In this document: positions 51,598 through 59,309 of the stretch, one piece after another
How positions within the stretch are numbered: position 1 is the first letter of the stretch
Layout: every line of letters begins with the position of its first letter
Assembly (NCBI RefSeq): GCF_014648815.1
Contig: NZ_BMRV01000008.1
Location: forward strand, 248,001 to 312,000
DNA from: Streptomyces flaveolus
Lineage (GTDB): Bacteria; Actinomycetota; Actinomycetes; Streptomycetales; Streptomycetaceae
Direction: 5' to 3'
Length of the DNA: 64,000 nucleotides
Program-made: the position numbers and the translations under genes
Notes under the pieces: generated by a model
The model's input: the letters and a program-made list of their open reading frames with translations, nothing else
The model's database searches: none
Told to the model about the DNA's origin: nothing

Positions 51598-52595
51598 AGC
51601 ACGAAGCCTGCCGGGAAGGGGTCCTCCGGGTCCAGCAGGTACTGGGCGGTGCCGGTGATCCAGGCACGGCCGGTGAAGCTGGGCAGGACGGCCGGATGCC
51701 CGGCGACCTCGGTCGTGCCGAGCAGCCGGCCGGTGAACCGGGTGCCGATGAAGGACTCGTTCACGAACTCGGTGGCCAGCGGGAGTTCGCCGCGGGCGTG
51801 CAGCTGGGCCATGCGGGCGCTGGTGCCGGTGCCGCAGGGCGAGCGGTCGAACCAGCCGGGGTGGATCACCATGGCGTGCCGTGAGTGGCGGGCGGTGGCA
51901 CCGGGCGCGGTCACCTGGACGTGGTGGCAGCCGTGGATGGACGGATCCTCCGGGTGGACCGGTTCTCCCTCGGTGTTGACGGCGTCCATGAGCGCCAGAC
52001 CGGCGGCGAGGATGTCGTCCTTGCGGGAGCGGTCGAAGGGCAGCCCGAGCCGCTCCAGCGGCAGGATGGCGTAGAAGTTGCCGCCGTAGGCGAGGTCGTA
52101 CGTGACCGTCCGGCCGTCGGGCAGGGTCGCCTCGCGGTCGAGGGCGACGGCGAAGGACGGCACGTTGCGCAGCGTCACGGCCTTCGCCGCACCGTCCTGG
52201 ACGGCCACCTCGGCGACGACGGGCCCGGCGGGGGTGTCGAGGCGGATGGTGGTGACGGGTTCGGTGACCTCGACCATGCCGGTCTCCACGAGGACGGTCG
52301 CCACCCCGATCGTGCCGTGGCCGCACATGGGCAGATAGCCGGAGACCTCGATGTAGACGACGCCCCAGTCGCAGTCGGGCCGGGTGGGCGGCTGGAGGAT
52401 CGCGCCGCTCATCGCGGAGTGCCCGCGCGGCTCGTTCATCAGCAGGCGTTTGACGTCGTCGCGGTGTTCGCGGAAGTACAGCCGCCGTTCGTTCATGGTC
52501 GCGCCGGGGAGGGTGCCGATCCCGCCGGTGATCACGCGGGTGGGCATGCCCTCGGTGTGCGAGTCGACGGCGTGCAGGACGAGTCTGCTGCGCAT
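51594..52595 (-). CDS. proline racemase family, 4-hydroxyproline 2-epimerase-like
   Basis: This 333-residue enzyme contains both catalytic cysteines of the epimerase subgroup: PMCGHGTIG (near residue 91) and DRSPCGTGTSARMA (near 252). Dehydratases of the family replace the first Cys with Thr or Ser, so epimerisation of trans-4-hydroxy-L-proline to the cis-D form is expected. HTEGMPTRVITGGIG is the N-terminal family block. Its place between a DapA-like deaminase and GntR regulator fits hydroxyproline catabolism. Confidence 0.92.
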   Translation of the reverse strand: MRSRLVLHAVDSHTEGMPTRVITGGIGTLPGATMNERRLYFREHRDDVKRLLMNEPRGHSAMSGAILQPPTRPDCDWGVVYIEVSGYLPMCGHGTIGVATVLVETGMVEVTEPVTTIRLDTPAGPVVAEVAVQDGAAKAVTLRNVPSFAVALDREATLPDGRTVTYDLAYGGNFYAILPLERLGLPFDRSRKDDILAAGLALMDAVNTEGEPVHPEDPSIHGCHHVQVTAPGATARHSRHAMVIHPGWFDRSPCGTGTSARMAQLHARGELPLATEFVNESFIGTRFTGRLLGTTEVAGHPAVLPSFTGRAWITGTAQYLLDPEDPFPAGFVL

Positions 52596-52604
52596 GACGC
52601 CCTC

Positions 52605-53495
52605 CTAGGCCAGTCCGGCCGCGAGGGCCTTCTCGGTGGCGGCGCGGACGGCGGCCTCCTGCTCGGGCAGCAGCGGGACGCGGGGCGGGCGGCAGACACC
52701 GCCGTGGCGGCCCGCGAGGTCCATGGACAGCTTGATGGCCTGGACGAACTCGACCCGCGAGTCCCAGCGCAGCAGCGGGTGCAGCTGCCGGTACAGCCGC
52801 TGTGCGGTGGCCAGGTCGCCGGCCGTCGCGGCGCGGTACAGCTCGGCGCAGGAGGCGGGCAGGGCGTTGGGGTATCCGGCGACCCAGCCCTTCGCACCCG
52901 CCATCGCCAGTTCCAGCAGGACGTCGTCGGCGCCGATCAGCAGGTCGAGTTCGGGGGCGAGTTCGGCGATGCGGTAGGCGCGGCGGACGTCGCCGGAGAA
53001 CTCCTTGACGGCCCTGATGTGTCCCTCGCCGTGCAGCCGGGCGAGCAGCTCGGGCACCAGGTCGACCTTGGTGTCGATGGGGTTGTTGTAGGCGACGACG
53101 GGCAGGCCGGCCTGCGCGACCTCGGCGTAGTGGGCGAGGACGGAACGCTCGTCGGCGCGGTAGGCGTTGGGCGGCAGGAGCATGACCGCGCCGCAGCCGG
53201 CCTCCCGCGCCTGCTCGGCCCAGCGGCGGGCCTCGGCGGACCCGTAGGCGGCGACGCCGGGCATCACCCGTTCCCCGCCGATCGCGGCGACGGCGGTCTC
53301 GACGACCCGGGCCCGCTCCTCGGGGGTGAGCACCTGGTACTCGCCGAGCGAGCCGTTGGGGACGACGCCGTCGCAGCCGTTCGCCACCAGCCAGGAGCAG
53401 TGCTCGGCGTAGGCGTCGTAGTCCACGCGGAGGTCGTCGGTCAGCGGGAGCGCGGTGGCGACGAGGACGCCGCGCCAGGGACGGTGGTCGGTCAT
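52605..53495 (-). CDS. DapA-family enzyme, likely 1-pyrroline-4-hydroxy-2-carboxylate deaminase
   Basis: This 296-residue (beta/alpha)8 protein of the dihydrodipicolinate synthase superfamily has NGSLGEYQVLTPEERARVVE near residue 47, PVVAYNNPIDT with the conserved Tyr near 135, and the Schiff-base lysine in IRAVKEFSGD near 163. In hydroxyproline operons this enzyme removes ammonia and closes the route to alpha-ketoglutarate semialdehyde. A strong GGAGGAAGG lies upstream of ATG 53495, so it can be made alone. However, the upstream FAD frame runs into it without a stop codon. Confidence 0.88.
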   Translation of the reverse strand: MTDHRPWRGVLVATALPLTDDLRVDYDAYAEHCSWLVANGCDGVVPNGSLGEYQVLTPEERARVVETAVAAIGGERVMPGVAAYGSAEARRWAEQAREAGCGAVMLLPPNAYRADERSVLAHYAEVAQAGLPVVAYNNPIDTKVDLVPELLARLHGEGHIRAVKEFSGDVRRAYRIAELAPELDLLIGADDVLLELAMAGAKGWVAGYPNALPASCAELYRAATAGDLATAQRLYRQLHPLLRWDSRVEFVQAIKLSMDLAGRHGGVCRPPRVPLLPEQEAAVRAATEKALAAGLA

Positions 53496-54869
53496 GAGTG
53501 TCCTTCCTCCGGGAGGCTGGGGTTGGGCGAGGACGCGGAGGGGTACGGGGCGGGCGAACGGCCGCCGGGACGGGACGGGTCCGCATCCGGTGAGGCCGGC
53601 CACGGCGGGGGCGCACATCCTCCCCTGGCACCAGCCCATCCCGGCCCGGGTCAGCAGTTTCACGGTGCGGACGTCGCCCGCGCCGAGTCCGCCGACGGCC
53701 TCGCGGACGGCACCGGCCGTGACCTCCTCGCAGCGGCAGACGACGGTGTCGTCGGTGACCCGGTCGGTCCAGTGCGCCGGCGGGGCGAAGGCGGCGGCGA
53801 GGGCGGCGGCGGACGTCCGCAGTGCCTCGCGCGTCCCGGCGGCCGGCGCCCATCCCGCCGGGTCGGGTGCGGTGCCCCGCAGCCGGGCGGCGATCGAGCG
53901 TCCGGCGATGTGACCCTCGGCGAGCGCGAGACCCACGCCGCCGATGCCGGTGGCCTCCCCGGCCGCCCACACCCCCGGCACGCTGGTGCGCTGCTCGGTG
54001 TCGACGGCCACCGTCGTGCCGTCGATGCGGCAGCCGAGGCCGTCGGCGAGGTCGGTGTGCGGGAGCATGCCGTGGCCGACGGCCAGGGTGTCGCAGGGGA
54101 GGTGCCGCTCGGTGCCGGTCCTGGAGTGACCGTCGGCGTCGAGGGCGACGACGGTGACGCCGGTCAGCCGGTCGTCGCCGTGCGCGCGGACCACGGTGTG
54201 CCGGGTGAGGGTGCGGACGCGGTGGCGCAGCAGGCGGCCCGCGTACCCGGCGCCCTCGGGAAGCTTGCCGGCCAGGGCGCGGGCGTGGCGGGCGAGGTGC
54301 GCGGGGCCGGCCGACTCGACGAGCGCCGCCACCCGCACGCCGGCCGCCGCGAGCCCGGTCGCCACGGGCAGCAGCAGCGGTCCGGTGCCGGCGACGACGG
54401 CGGTCCGGCCCGGCACCACCAGGCCGCCCTTGAGCATGGCCTGGGTGCCGCCGGCCGTGAGGACGCCGGGCAGGGTCCAGCCGGGGAAGGGCAGGACGTA
54501 CTCGTATCCGCCGGTGGCGAGCAGTACGGCGTCGGCGTGCACGGCGACCGGCTCGTCCTCGCCGGGCCCGCGCAGCGTGTGCACGGTGAAGACGCCGGAG
54601 TGCTGCTCGACGAACCACACCTGGTGTTCCGTCAGGACGTGGACGTCACTCGCGGCGAGCCCGTCCCGCAGCCGCTCCCAGGTGCGCCACCCGTGGTGGA
54701 GGGACCGGGGGCGCCGGGCGCCCAGTGCGGGGGCGGGCTGCCGGTAGAACTGCCCGCCCGGCTCAGCCGCCCCGTCCACCACCGTGACACGCACACCTCT
54801 GGCGGCCGCCGCCAGTGCCGCCGCGAGCCCGGCGGGTCCCGCGCCGATCACCGCGAGTTCAGTCCGCAT
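52605..54869 (-). CDS. D-hydroxyproline dehydrogenase FAD/BFD subunit, in frame with the DapA-like domain
   Basis: From ATG 54869 the frame codes for an FAD-dependent NAD(P)-oxidoreductase-like subunit (residues 1-430): ELAVIGAGPAGLAAALAAAA, PGVLTAGGTQAMLKGGL, VWAAGEATGIGGVGLALAEG. It ends in a BFD-like [2Fe-2S] module with VVCRCEEVTAG and MGWCQGRMCAP (four Cys). This matches the alpha subunit of heteromeric hydroxyproline dehydrogenases and sarcosine-oxidase relatives. There is no stop before the DapA-like start: the linker ending QPQPPGGRTL reads straight into MTDHRPW, giving a possible 754-residue fusion. The subunit may be made as fusion, or a stop may have been lost by mutation or sequencing error. 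Confidence 0.75.
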   Translation of the reverse strand: MRTELAVIGAGPAGLAAALAAAARGVRVTVVDGAAEPGGQFYRQPAPALGARRPRSLHHGWRTWERLRDGLAASDVHVLTEHQVWFVEQHSGVFTVHTLRGPGEDEPVAVHADAVLLATGGYEYVLPFPGWTLPGVLTAGGTQAMLKGGLVVPGRTAVVAGTGPLLLPVATGLAAAGVRVAALVESAGPAHLARHARALAGKLPEGAGYAGRLLRHRVRTLTRHTVVRAHGDDRLTGVTVVALDADGHSRTGTERHLPCDTLAVGHGMLPHTDLADGLGCRIDGTTVAVDTEQRTSVPGVWAAGEATGIGGVGLALAEGHIAGRSIAARLRGTAPDPAGWAPAAGTREALRTSAAALAAAFAPPAHWTDRVTDDTVVCRCEEVTAGAVREAVGGLGAGDVRTVKLLTRAGMGWCQGRMCAPAVAGLTGCGPVPSRRPFARPVPLRVLAQPQPPGGRTLMTDHRPWRGVLVATALPLTDDLRVDYDAYAEHCSWLVANGCDGVVPNGSLGEYQVLTPEERARVVETAVAAIGGERVMPGVAAYGSAEARRWAEQAREAGCGAVMLLPPNAYRADERSVLAHYAEVAQAGLPVVAYNNPIDTKVDLVPELLARLHGEGHIRAVKEFSGDVRRAYRIAELAPELDLLIGADDVLLELAMAGAKGWVAGYPNALPASCAELYRAATAGDLATAQRLYRQLHPLLRWDSRVEFVQAIKLSMDLAGRHGGVCRPPRVPLLPEQEAAVRAATEKALAAGLA

Positions 54870-55182
54870 GCCCGGTCCCCTCCTGGGTGCGGATCACGTC
54901 GCCCGGCCGGGCGGGCACCAGGCAGGCCCGCTGGTTGGGACGGCCGTTGACCGTGACCAGGCAGTCGAAGCACACGCCGATGCCGCAGAACACCCCGCGG
55001 GGGCGGCCGGTGCCCCGGGTGGCGCGCCAGGAGGTGATGCCGGCCGCCCAGAGCACCGCGGCGACCGTCCGGCCGGGCAGCGCCTCGATCTCCCGGCCGT
55101 CGAAGGTGACCGTGCCGGCGGGTCGGGGCCGGGCGCGGACCAGGCGGAGCGCTTTCGGGCGCCCTTCTCGGCGAAGGTTCAC
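54859..55182 (-). CDS. (2Fe-2S)-binding subunit of hydroxyproline dehydrogenase
   Basis: This 107-residue ferredoxin-like subunit has the cysteine pattern CGIGVCFDCLVTVNG, followed by Cys in NQRACLVPARPGD. It resembles the N-terminal domain of sarcosine oxidase alpha and the small subunit of opine/hydroxyproline dehydrogenases. GTG 55182 overlaps the stop of the DAO-type gene, and its own end overlaps the FAD gene start by 11 bases. It presumably passes electrons between the two flavin subunits. Confidence 0.88.
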   Translation of the reverse strand: MNLRREGRPKALRLVRARPRPAGTVTFDGREIEALPGRTVAAVLWAAGITSWRATRGTGRPRGVFCGIGVCFDCLVTVNGRPNQRACLVPARPGDVIRTQEGTGHAD

Positions 55183-56330
55183 GCGGCCTCCTCGGCGAAG
55201 CGGTCGGGGCGGAAGGGGGTGAGGTCGAGGGCGGGCCGCTCGCCGCACAGGGCCTGGGTGACGAGGTGCCCGGTGCCGGTGGACAGGCCGATGCCCGCGC
55301 CCTCGTGCCCGCAGGCGTGCAGGAGACCGGGCACCCTGGGGTCGGGGCCGATCGCGGGCAGGTGGTCGGGCAGATACGGCCGGAAACCGGCGTACGCCCG
55401 CATGGCCCGTACCTCGGCGAGGAACGGGAACAGGCGGGTCGCGCCGGCCGCCAGTGCCCGCAGCGCCGGGAGGGACACCGACCGGTCGAAGCCGACCCGT
55501 TCGCGGCTGGCGCCGATGAGGACGGGGCCCGCGGCGGTGCCCTCCACCACCGGGGAGGTCTGCAGGTCCGCCGAGTCGCTGGCGACGTCCGCGACATAGT
55601 CCGCGGCGTACACCTTGTGCCGCACCCGGCGCGGCAGCGGTTCGGTGACCAGGACGTAGCCCCGCCTGGGCAGGACCGGCAGCCGTACCCCGGCCAGGGC
55701 CGCCACCTCGCCGCCCCAGGTGCCGGCCGCGTTGACGACCGCCGGGGCGTGCAGGTCGCCCCGGTCGGTGCGCACCCCGCGCACGGCACCGTCCGGGCCG
55801 CGCAGGACGCCGGTCACCGTGCGACCGGTGAGCAGCCGGGCGCCCGACGCCCGCAGCAGGTGGGCCGCGGCCAGGGCGGGCATGACCTGGGCGTCCTGCG
55901 GATAGTGCACGGCGCCCGCGAGGCCGGGGGCGAGGTGGGGCTCGAGGTCGTGCAGCCGGTCCGCGGGGACGCTCACCGCCTCCACGCCGGCCGCCCGCTG
56001 GCCCGCGGCGAAGGCCTCCAGGCCGGTCAGCGCCCCGGTGGTGGCGGCGACGACGACACCGCCCTTGGGTTCGTACTCGACCGCCGGGCCCAGGTCCTCG
56101 GCCAGTCCGCTCCACAAGCGGCCGGAGAGCAGGGCCAGTTCCAGCTCCGGGCCGGGTTCCTTGTCGGAGACGAGGAGGTTGCCCTCCCCCGCTCCCGTGG
56201 TGCCGCCGGCCACCGGGCCGCGGTCCACCACCGTCACGTCGAGCCCGGCGCGGGCGGCGTACCAAGCACAGGCGGCGCCCACCATGCCGGCCCCGACCAC
56301 TACGACATCGCAGGTCGGCGACTCGATCAC
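55179..56330 (-). CDS. FAD-dependent D-hydroxyproline dehydrogenase, DAO-type subunit
   Basis: This 383-residue DAO-superfamily flavoprotein has the Rossmann motif DVVVVGAGMVGAACAWYAAR at residues 8-27, GAGEGNLLVSDKEPG near 46, and the C-terminal CGHEGAGIGLSTGTG motif near 347. It is the catalytic beta-type subunit expected to oxidise cis-4-hydroxy-D-proline. It is first in the operon; the following genes overlap it or each other, showing a single transcript for dehydrogenase, deaminase, epimerase and regulator. D-amino-acid substrates other than hydroxyproline cannot be excluded by sequence alone. Confidence 0.88.
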   Translation of the reverse strand: MIESPTCDVVVVGAGMVGAACAWYAARAGLDVTVVDRGPVAGGTTGAGEGNLLVSDKEPGPELELALLSGRLWSGLAEDLGPAVEYEPKGGVVVAATTGALTGLEAFAAGQRAAGVEAVSVPADRLHDLEPHLAPGLAGAVHYPQDAQVMPALAAAHLLRASGARLLTGRTVTGVLRGPDGAVRGVRTDRGDLHAPAVVNAAGTWGGEVAALAGVRLPVLPRRGYVLVTEPLPRRVRHKVYAADYVADVASDSADLQTSPVVEGTAAGPVLIGASRERVGFDRSVSLPALRALAAGATRLFPFLAEVRAMRAYAGFRPYLPDHLPAIGPDPRVPGLLHACGHEGAGIGLSTGTGHLVTQALCGERPALDLTPFRPDRFAEEAA

Positions 56331-56418
56331 GTCAGTACTATGTCACACATCACAGAGCGCGGGAACGGTGCCGCAACGGTCTTCTCGGGGACGCGCGCCC
56401 GGCCCTGCGCGGACGCGC

Positions 56419-57078
56419 TCAGTCCGTCGCGGAGACGACCCTCAGGTGGGTGGCGGGGCGCCGGGCCCGGCGGGGCCGCTGCGGGGTGCGGCGCGTCTCG
56501 CGCAGGACCAACGTCAGCCGGGTGTAGCCGAGTTCCTCCAGCGACCTGGGCGTCTCGACGACGACGCGGCACTCTGTGGCGCCCCAGCGCGGGTCGGGGT
56601 GGTGCAGCGGCCGTACGGCGCCGTCGTGCTCGACGGCCTCCACGCCGACGGCGCGGACCCAGTGCGGCAGGCCCTGCCGGTAGGCGGCCTCCATGATCGG
56701 GTCCTGGGCGATGTCCCGTCGGACGGCCTGCAGCGCGGCGTCGTGTCCGTACTTCTCCATGGCGGCGGCGAACTGCGCCAGCATGGGCAGGCACCAGCTC
56801 GCCTCGTGGTCCGCGAGCACCGCGGACGCGTCCGGGTGGAAGAGGACGAACCTGAGGAAGTTGTCGGCCGGCATGGCCGTCGGGTGCGGTCCCGCACCCC
56901 GGAAGAGTGTCCGGAAGGCACCGTTGGTGAGGACCACGTCCCAGCGGTGGTCGACGACGAGGGAGGGAAAGGGGACGGCCTCCAGGAGGGTGCCGTAGTC
57001 CTGGAGATACGCCTGGGCGTCGGGGGTCGCGGGGACGGGCCGCGGTGCCGGCCGCTGCCCTCCTGCCTGAAATGCCAT
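56419..57078 (-). CDS. MmyB-like (MLTR_LBD) ligand-binding protein without DNA-binding domain
   Basis: This 219-residue protein is the PAS-like ligand-binding half of MmyB-type XRE regulators: DYGTLLEAVPFPSLVVDHRW, VLTNGAFRTLF, NFLRFVLFHPDASAVL, WCLPMLAQFAAAMEKYGHD. The family normally has an HTH at the N-terminus; here only about 20 residues precede the domain. The C-terminus is basic (RRTPQRPRRARRPATHLRV). It is divergent from an XRE regulator gene. A role as sensor partner or co-regulator for that protein is possible. An upstream start at 57144 would add 22 residues but no HTH. Confidence 0.82.
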   Translation of the reverse strand: MAFQAGGQRPAPRPVPATPDAQAYLQDYGTLLEAVPFPSLVVDHRWDVVLTNGAFRTLFRGAGPHPTAMPADNFLRFVLFHPDASAVLADHEASWCLPMLAQFAAAMEKYGHDAALQAVRRDIAQDPIMEAAYRQGLPHWVRAVGVEAVEHDGAVRPLHHPDPRWGATECRVVVETPRSLEELGYTRLTLVLRETRRTPQRPRRARRPATHLRVVSATD

Positions 57079-57310
57079 CGGGAGGTCACCCCTCTTGCCT
57101 ATGCGGCCTTCTCGCGGCGTCCCGATCCTGGTGCCCCGACGCAAGGCGTGTCAACTATCGTGGCATTTCGTGCCTGTTGACGGCTGAAATAGGCCACAGT
57201 TGTGGCGAGACCTGGATGTGAGTTCGAGCGGCAGGCTACTCTCCGGGAAGTTCACGGCTACCGCTTGTGAGAAGCCTGTGAGGGCTGTGAGAGACGTAGG
57301 AGATCTGTCG

Positions 57311-57964
57311 GTGACCGGTGGCTTCGAGGGTCCGGGTGCCAAGCCGACGGCCGCGCTGCCGTCGGTGGTCGCCCGCGTCACCGCACTCGCGGACCGGCTC
57401 GGCGTGGCACACGCGGAGGTCTTCGACGTCGGCGCTCTCTCCGTCGCCTCCGGCGTCCCCGAACCCGTGGTGGGGGCCCTGTTGAGCGGCCGGCCCGCGG
57501 GCGAGCCCGATGTGCAGTCACGGTTCGTGCAGCGGCTGGACCTGCTGCGCCGCACCCGCCTCAAGCCCAACGGCCGCAAGTACACCCAGCAGGAGATCGC
57601 CGACGGCGCCGGCATGTCCCGGCAGCAGGCGGGCGCCCTCATCAACGGCGACCGGCGGCCCACGATGGAACACTGCGACGCCATCCAGCGCTTCTTCCGT
57701 GTGCACGCCGGTTTTCTCACCGCGGAGGACCCCGAGGCGCTCGCGGGTGCCCTGCAGCACACCGAGCAGGAGTTGCTGCAGCAGCTCGCCGACCGCGAGC
57801 GGGCGGCCGCGGGCGCCGCCGACGATCCGCTGGAGCGGCTGTTGCAGGACCACGGCGTGCGGGGAATCGCCTGGCGCGCCGCCCAACTGCCCACCGACCA
57901 GCACCGCGACAAGGTCGCCGAGTGGCTGGACATGCTCCTGGAGAGCGTCAAGCGGCCCGAGTAG
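57311..57964 (+). CDS. XRE-type helix-turn-helix regulator
   Basis: This 217-residue protein has a two-part plan. Residues 20-80 form a helical module (LPSVVARVTALADRLG, VASGVPEPVVGALLSGR). A helix-turn-helix follows at about 100-122 (YTQQEIADGAGMSRQQAGAL with INGDRRPTMEHCDAI). The C-terminal third is helical (EQELLQQLADRERAA, IAWRAAQLPTDQHRDK). The GTG at 57311 is chosen over an ATG-like start at 57200 because GTAGGAG lies 9 bases upstream and the longer leader is not conserved-looking. Similar EspR-like regulators occur in Streptomyces with small partner proteins. Confidence 0.83.
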   Translation: MTGGFEGPGAKPTAALPSVVARVTALADRLGVAHAEVFDVGALSVASGVPEPVVGALLSGRPAGEPDVQSRFVQRLDLLRRTRLKPNGRKYTQQEIADGAGMSRQQAGALINGDRRPTMEHCDAIQRFFRVHAGFLTAEDPEALAGALQHTEQELLQQLADRERAAAGAADDPLERLLQDHGVRGIAWRAAQLPTDQHRDKVAEWLDMLLESVKRPE

Positions 57965-58103
57965 TGGCCCGGGTGGCCGCGCACCCGCGGGGGTGCGGGG
58001 CGCGGCTCGGGGGGATTGTCAGTGGTGGGCGGCAAGCTGGTGGGAGTGCCACCGCGGTGCGGGGGCGCGTGACCGCCGACGTCGTTGTGGGGAGAGCCGA
58101 CCG

Positions 58104-58325
58104 ATGACCACCGCCGTGCTGACCGACCGCGAGCGCACCGCCGTTCAGGCCTATCTGCGCCTCCTGCACACCGTCCGGGCCGGCTTCGACACGGCGGCCG
58201 GGCCGCCCGTCGTCCCGCCCTCCGTGCTCGCCGAGGCGGAGCAGGCGCTCGAGGCCGCGGGCCTGGCGGGGAACGAGGACGCCTTCTTCCGGCTGCTGGG
58301 GAGCTGGTGCCCGCCGAACCCGTGA
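58104..58325 (+). CDS. small conserved protein of unknown function
   Basis: This 73-residue hydrophilic protein, MTTAVLTDRERTAVQAYLRL then LAEAEQALEAAGLAGNEDAF, is predicted to be mostly helical. GGGGAG lies about 10 bases before ATG 58104. It follows the XRE gene by 139 bases in the same orientation and may be its small partner. No known domain was recognised. Confidence 0.72.
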   Translation: MTTAVLTDRERTAVQAYLRLLHTVRAGFDTAAGPPVVPPSVLAEAEQALEAAGLAGNEDAFFRLLGSWCPPNP

Positions 58326-58361
58326 CTCGGGGGCCCACGCCGGGACCGAGGGGGCGTGGGG

Positions 58362-59042
58362 TCAGGTGTGCGGGACCGTGATCGTCGTGGCGACCAGGCC
58401 GTGGCGGGCCGTCCATCGGCCCTCGAAGCGGGACAGCCGACGGCCGCCCACCCACGGCCCCGGAACCAGGAGCGTGGCGTGCAGCCCGCCGCGGCGGCCG
58501 TCGACGGGGTCCACGGAGATCTCGATGTCGGCCTCCGTGAAGTCGAGCCACTGCCCGGTCAGGGGGAACCACGCCTTGTAGACGGACTCCTTGGCGCTGA
58601 ACAGCAGCCGCTCCCAGTGGATGCCGGGACGTTCCCCGGCCAGCCGGCGCAGCCGCTCCACCTCGCCCGGCAGGGAGACGGCGGGCAGGACACCGTCGAG
58701 CAGCGGTCCGTCGGGTTCGGCGTCGATGCCGAGGGACGCCAGGTCGGTGGCGCGGGCCAGGGCGGCGGCGCAGTAGCCCTCGCAGTGGGTCATGCTGCCC
58801 GTCAGACCGTGCGGCCAGCGCGGTGCACCGCGCTCCCCGGGCAGGACGGGCTGCGGCGGCACGCCGAGCTTCCGCATGGCCCGGCGGGCGCAGGACCGGA
58901 CGACGGTGAACTCCCGGCGCCGTTTGTCGACCGCCCGGGCGACGAGCGGCTCCTCCTCGGGGTGGAGGGGCGAGTGCCCGGCGTAGTCCAGGTCGTGGGC
59001 CTCGACGGTGACGACCGTGTCGGGCATCAGCTCCTCGATCAC
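58362..59042 (-). CDS. 4'-phosphopantetheinyl transferase (EntD/Sfp type)
   Basis: This 226-residue enzyme transfers phosphopantetheine from CoA to carrier-protein serines. The EntD-like N-terminal domain (PLHPEEEPLVARAVDKRRREF) and ACPS core are present: GSMTHCEGYCAAALA, SLGIDAEP with the Mg-binding Asp near residue 126, and the LLFSAKESVYKAWFPLTG helix with Glu/Lys near 171. Streptomyces use such enzymes to activate NRPS/PKS carrier proteins; none is in the window, so it likely acts on remote clusters. Confidence 0.94.
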   Translation of the reverse strand: MIEELMPDTVVTVEAHDLDYAGHSPLHPEEEPLVARAVDKRRREFTVVRSCARRAMRKLGVPPQPVLPGERGAPRWPHGLTGSMTHCEGYCAAALARATDLASLGIDAEPDGPLLDGVLPAVSLPGEVERLRRLAGERPGIHWERLLFSAKESVYKAWFPLTGQWLDFTEADIEISVDPVDGRRGGLHATLLVPGPWVGGRRLSRFEGRWTARHGLVATTITVPHT

Positions 59043-59191
59043 CGGGCGGGTTCCTTCCTGTGCGGCGTCGGCCGGACACGGCGCGGTCGTGCCGGGTGAC
59101 CCGCGGTCGGGGGAGGTGTCCGTGGACCATGGTGTCGGCCCGGGGCCCGGGATGCCAGTCGGGGGTGGCGGTCTGCCGGTGGCCGCGGGCC

Positions 59192-59309
59192 AGGGGGTGT
59201 CGTTCGGATCAGGCCGACTCCGGGCAACGGTGCCTGGCGGCCGACGCGAGCGGGGTCGGATGCGCGTGCCAGTCCCCGCGACCCCGGCAAGATCCGAACG
59301 ACACCCCCT
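59192..59309. repeat. 118-base element with 19-bp terminal inverted repeats (MITE-like)
   Basis: AGGGGGTGTCGTTCGGATC at 59192-59210 is exactly inverted at 59291-59309 (GATCCGAACGACACCCCCT). The interior is GC-rich and non-coding. The right repeat includes two bases of the GH4 gene's stop codon (minus-strand TAG at 59308-59310). No clear target-site duplication is visible. I believe similar sequences recur between Streptomyces genes, but that needs a search. It may be a miniature mobile element, or a large terminator between the PPTase and GH4 genes. Confidence 0.6.

Noticed and set aside
56340..56350. ATGTCACACAT as a GntR operator upstream of the hydroxyproline operon
   Set aside because: Only 4-bp arms are symmetric and it lies very close to the start codon; too weak to list as a feature without binding data.
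58362..59042. Evidence for a local secondary-metabolite cluster
   Set aside because: A phosphopantetheinyl transferase alone is not a cluster; no PKS, NRPS or terpene synthase gene occurs in the window.
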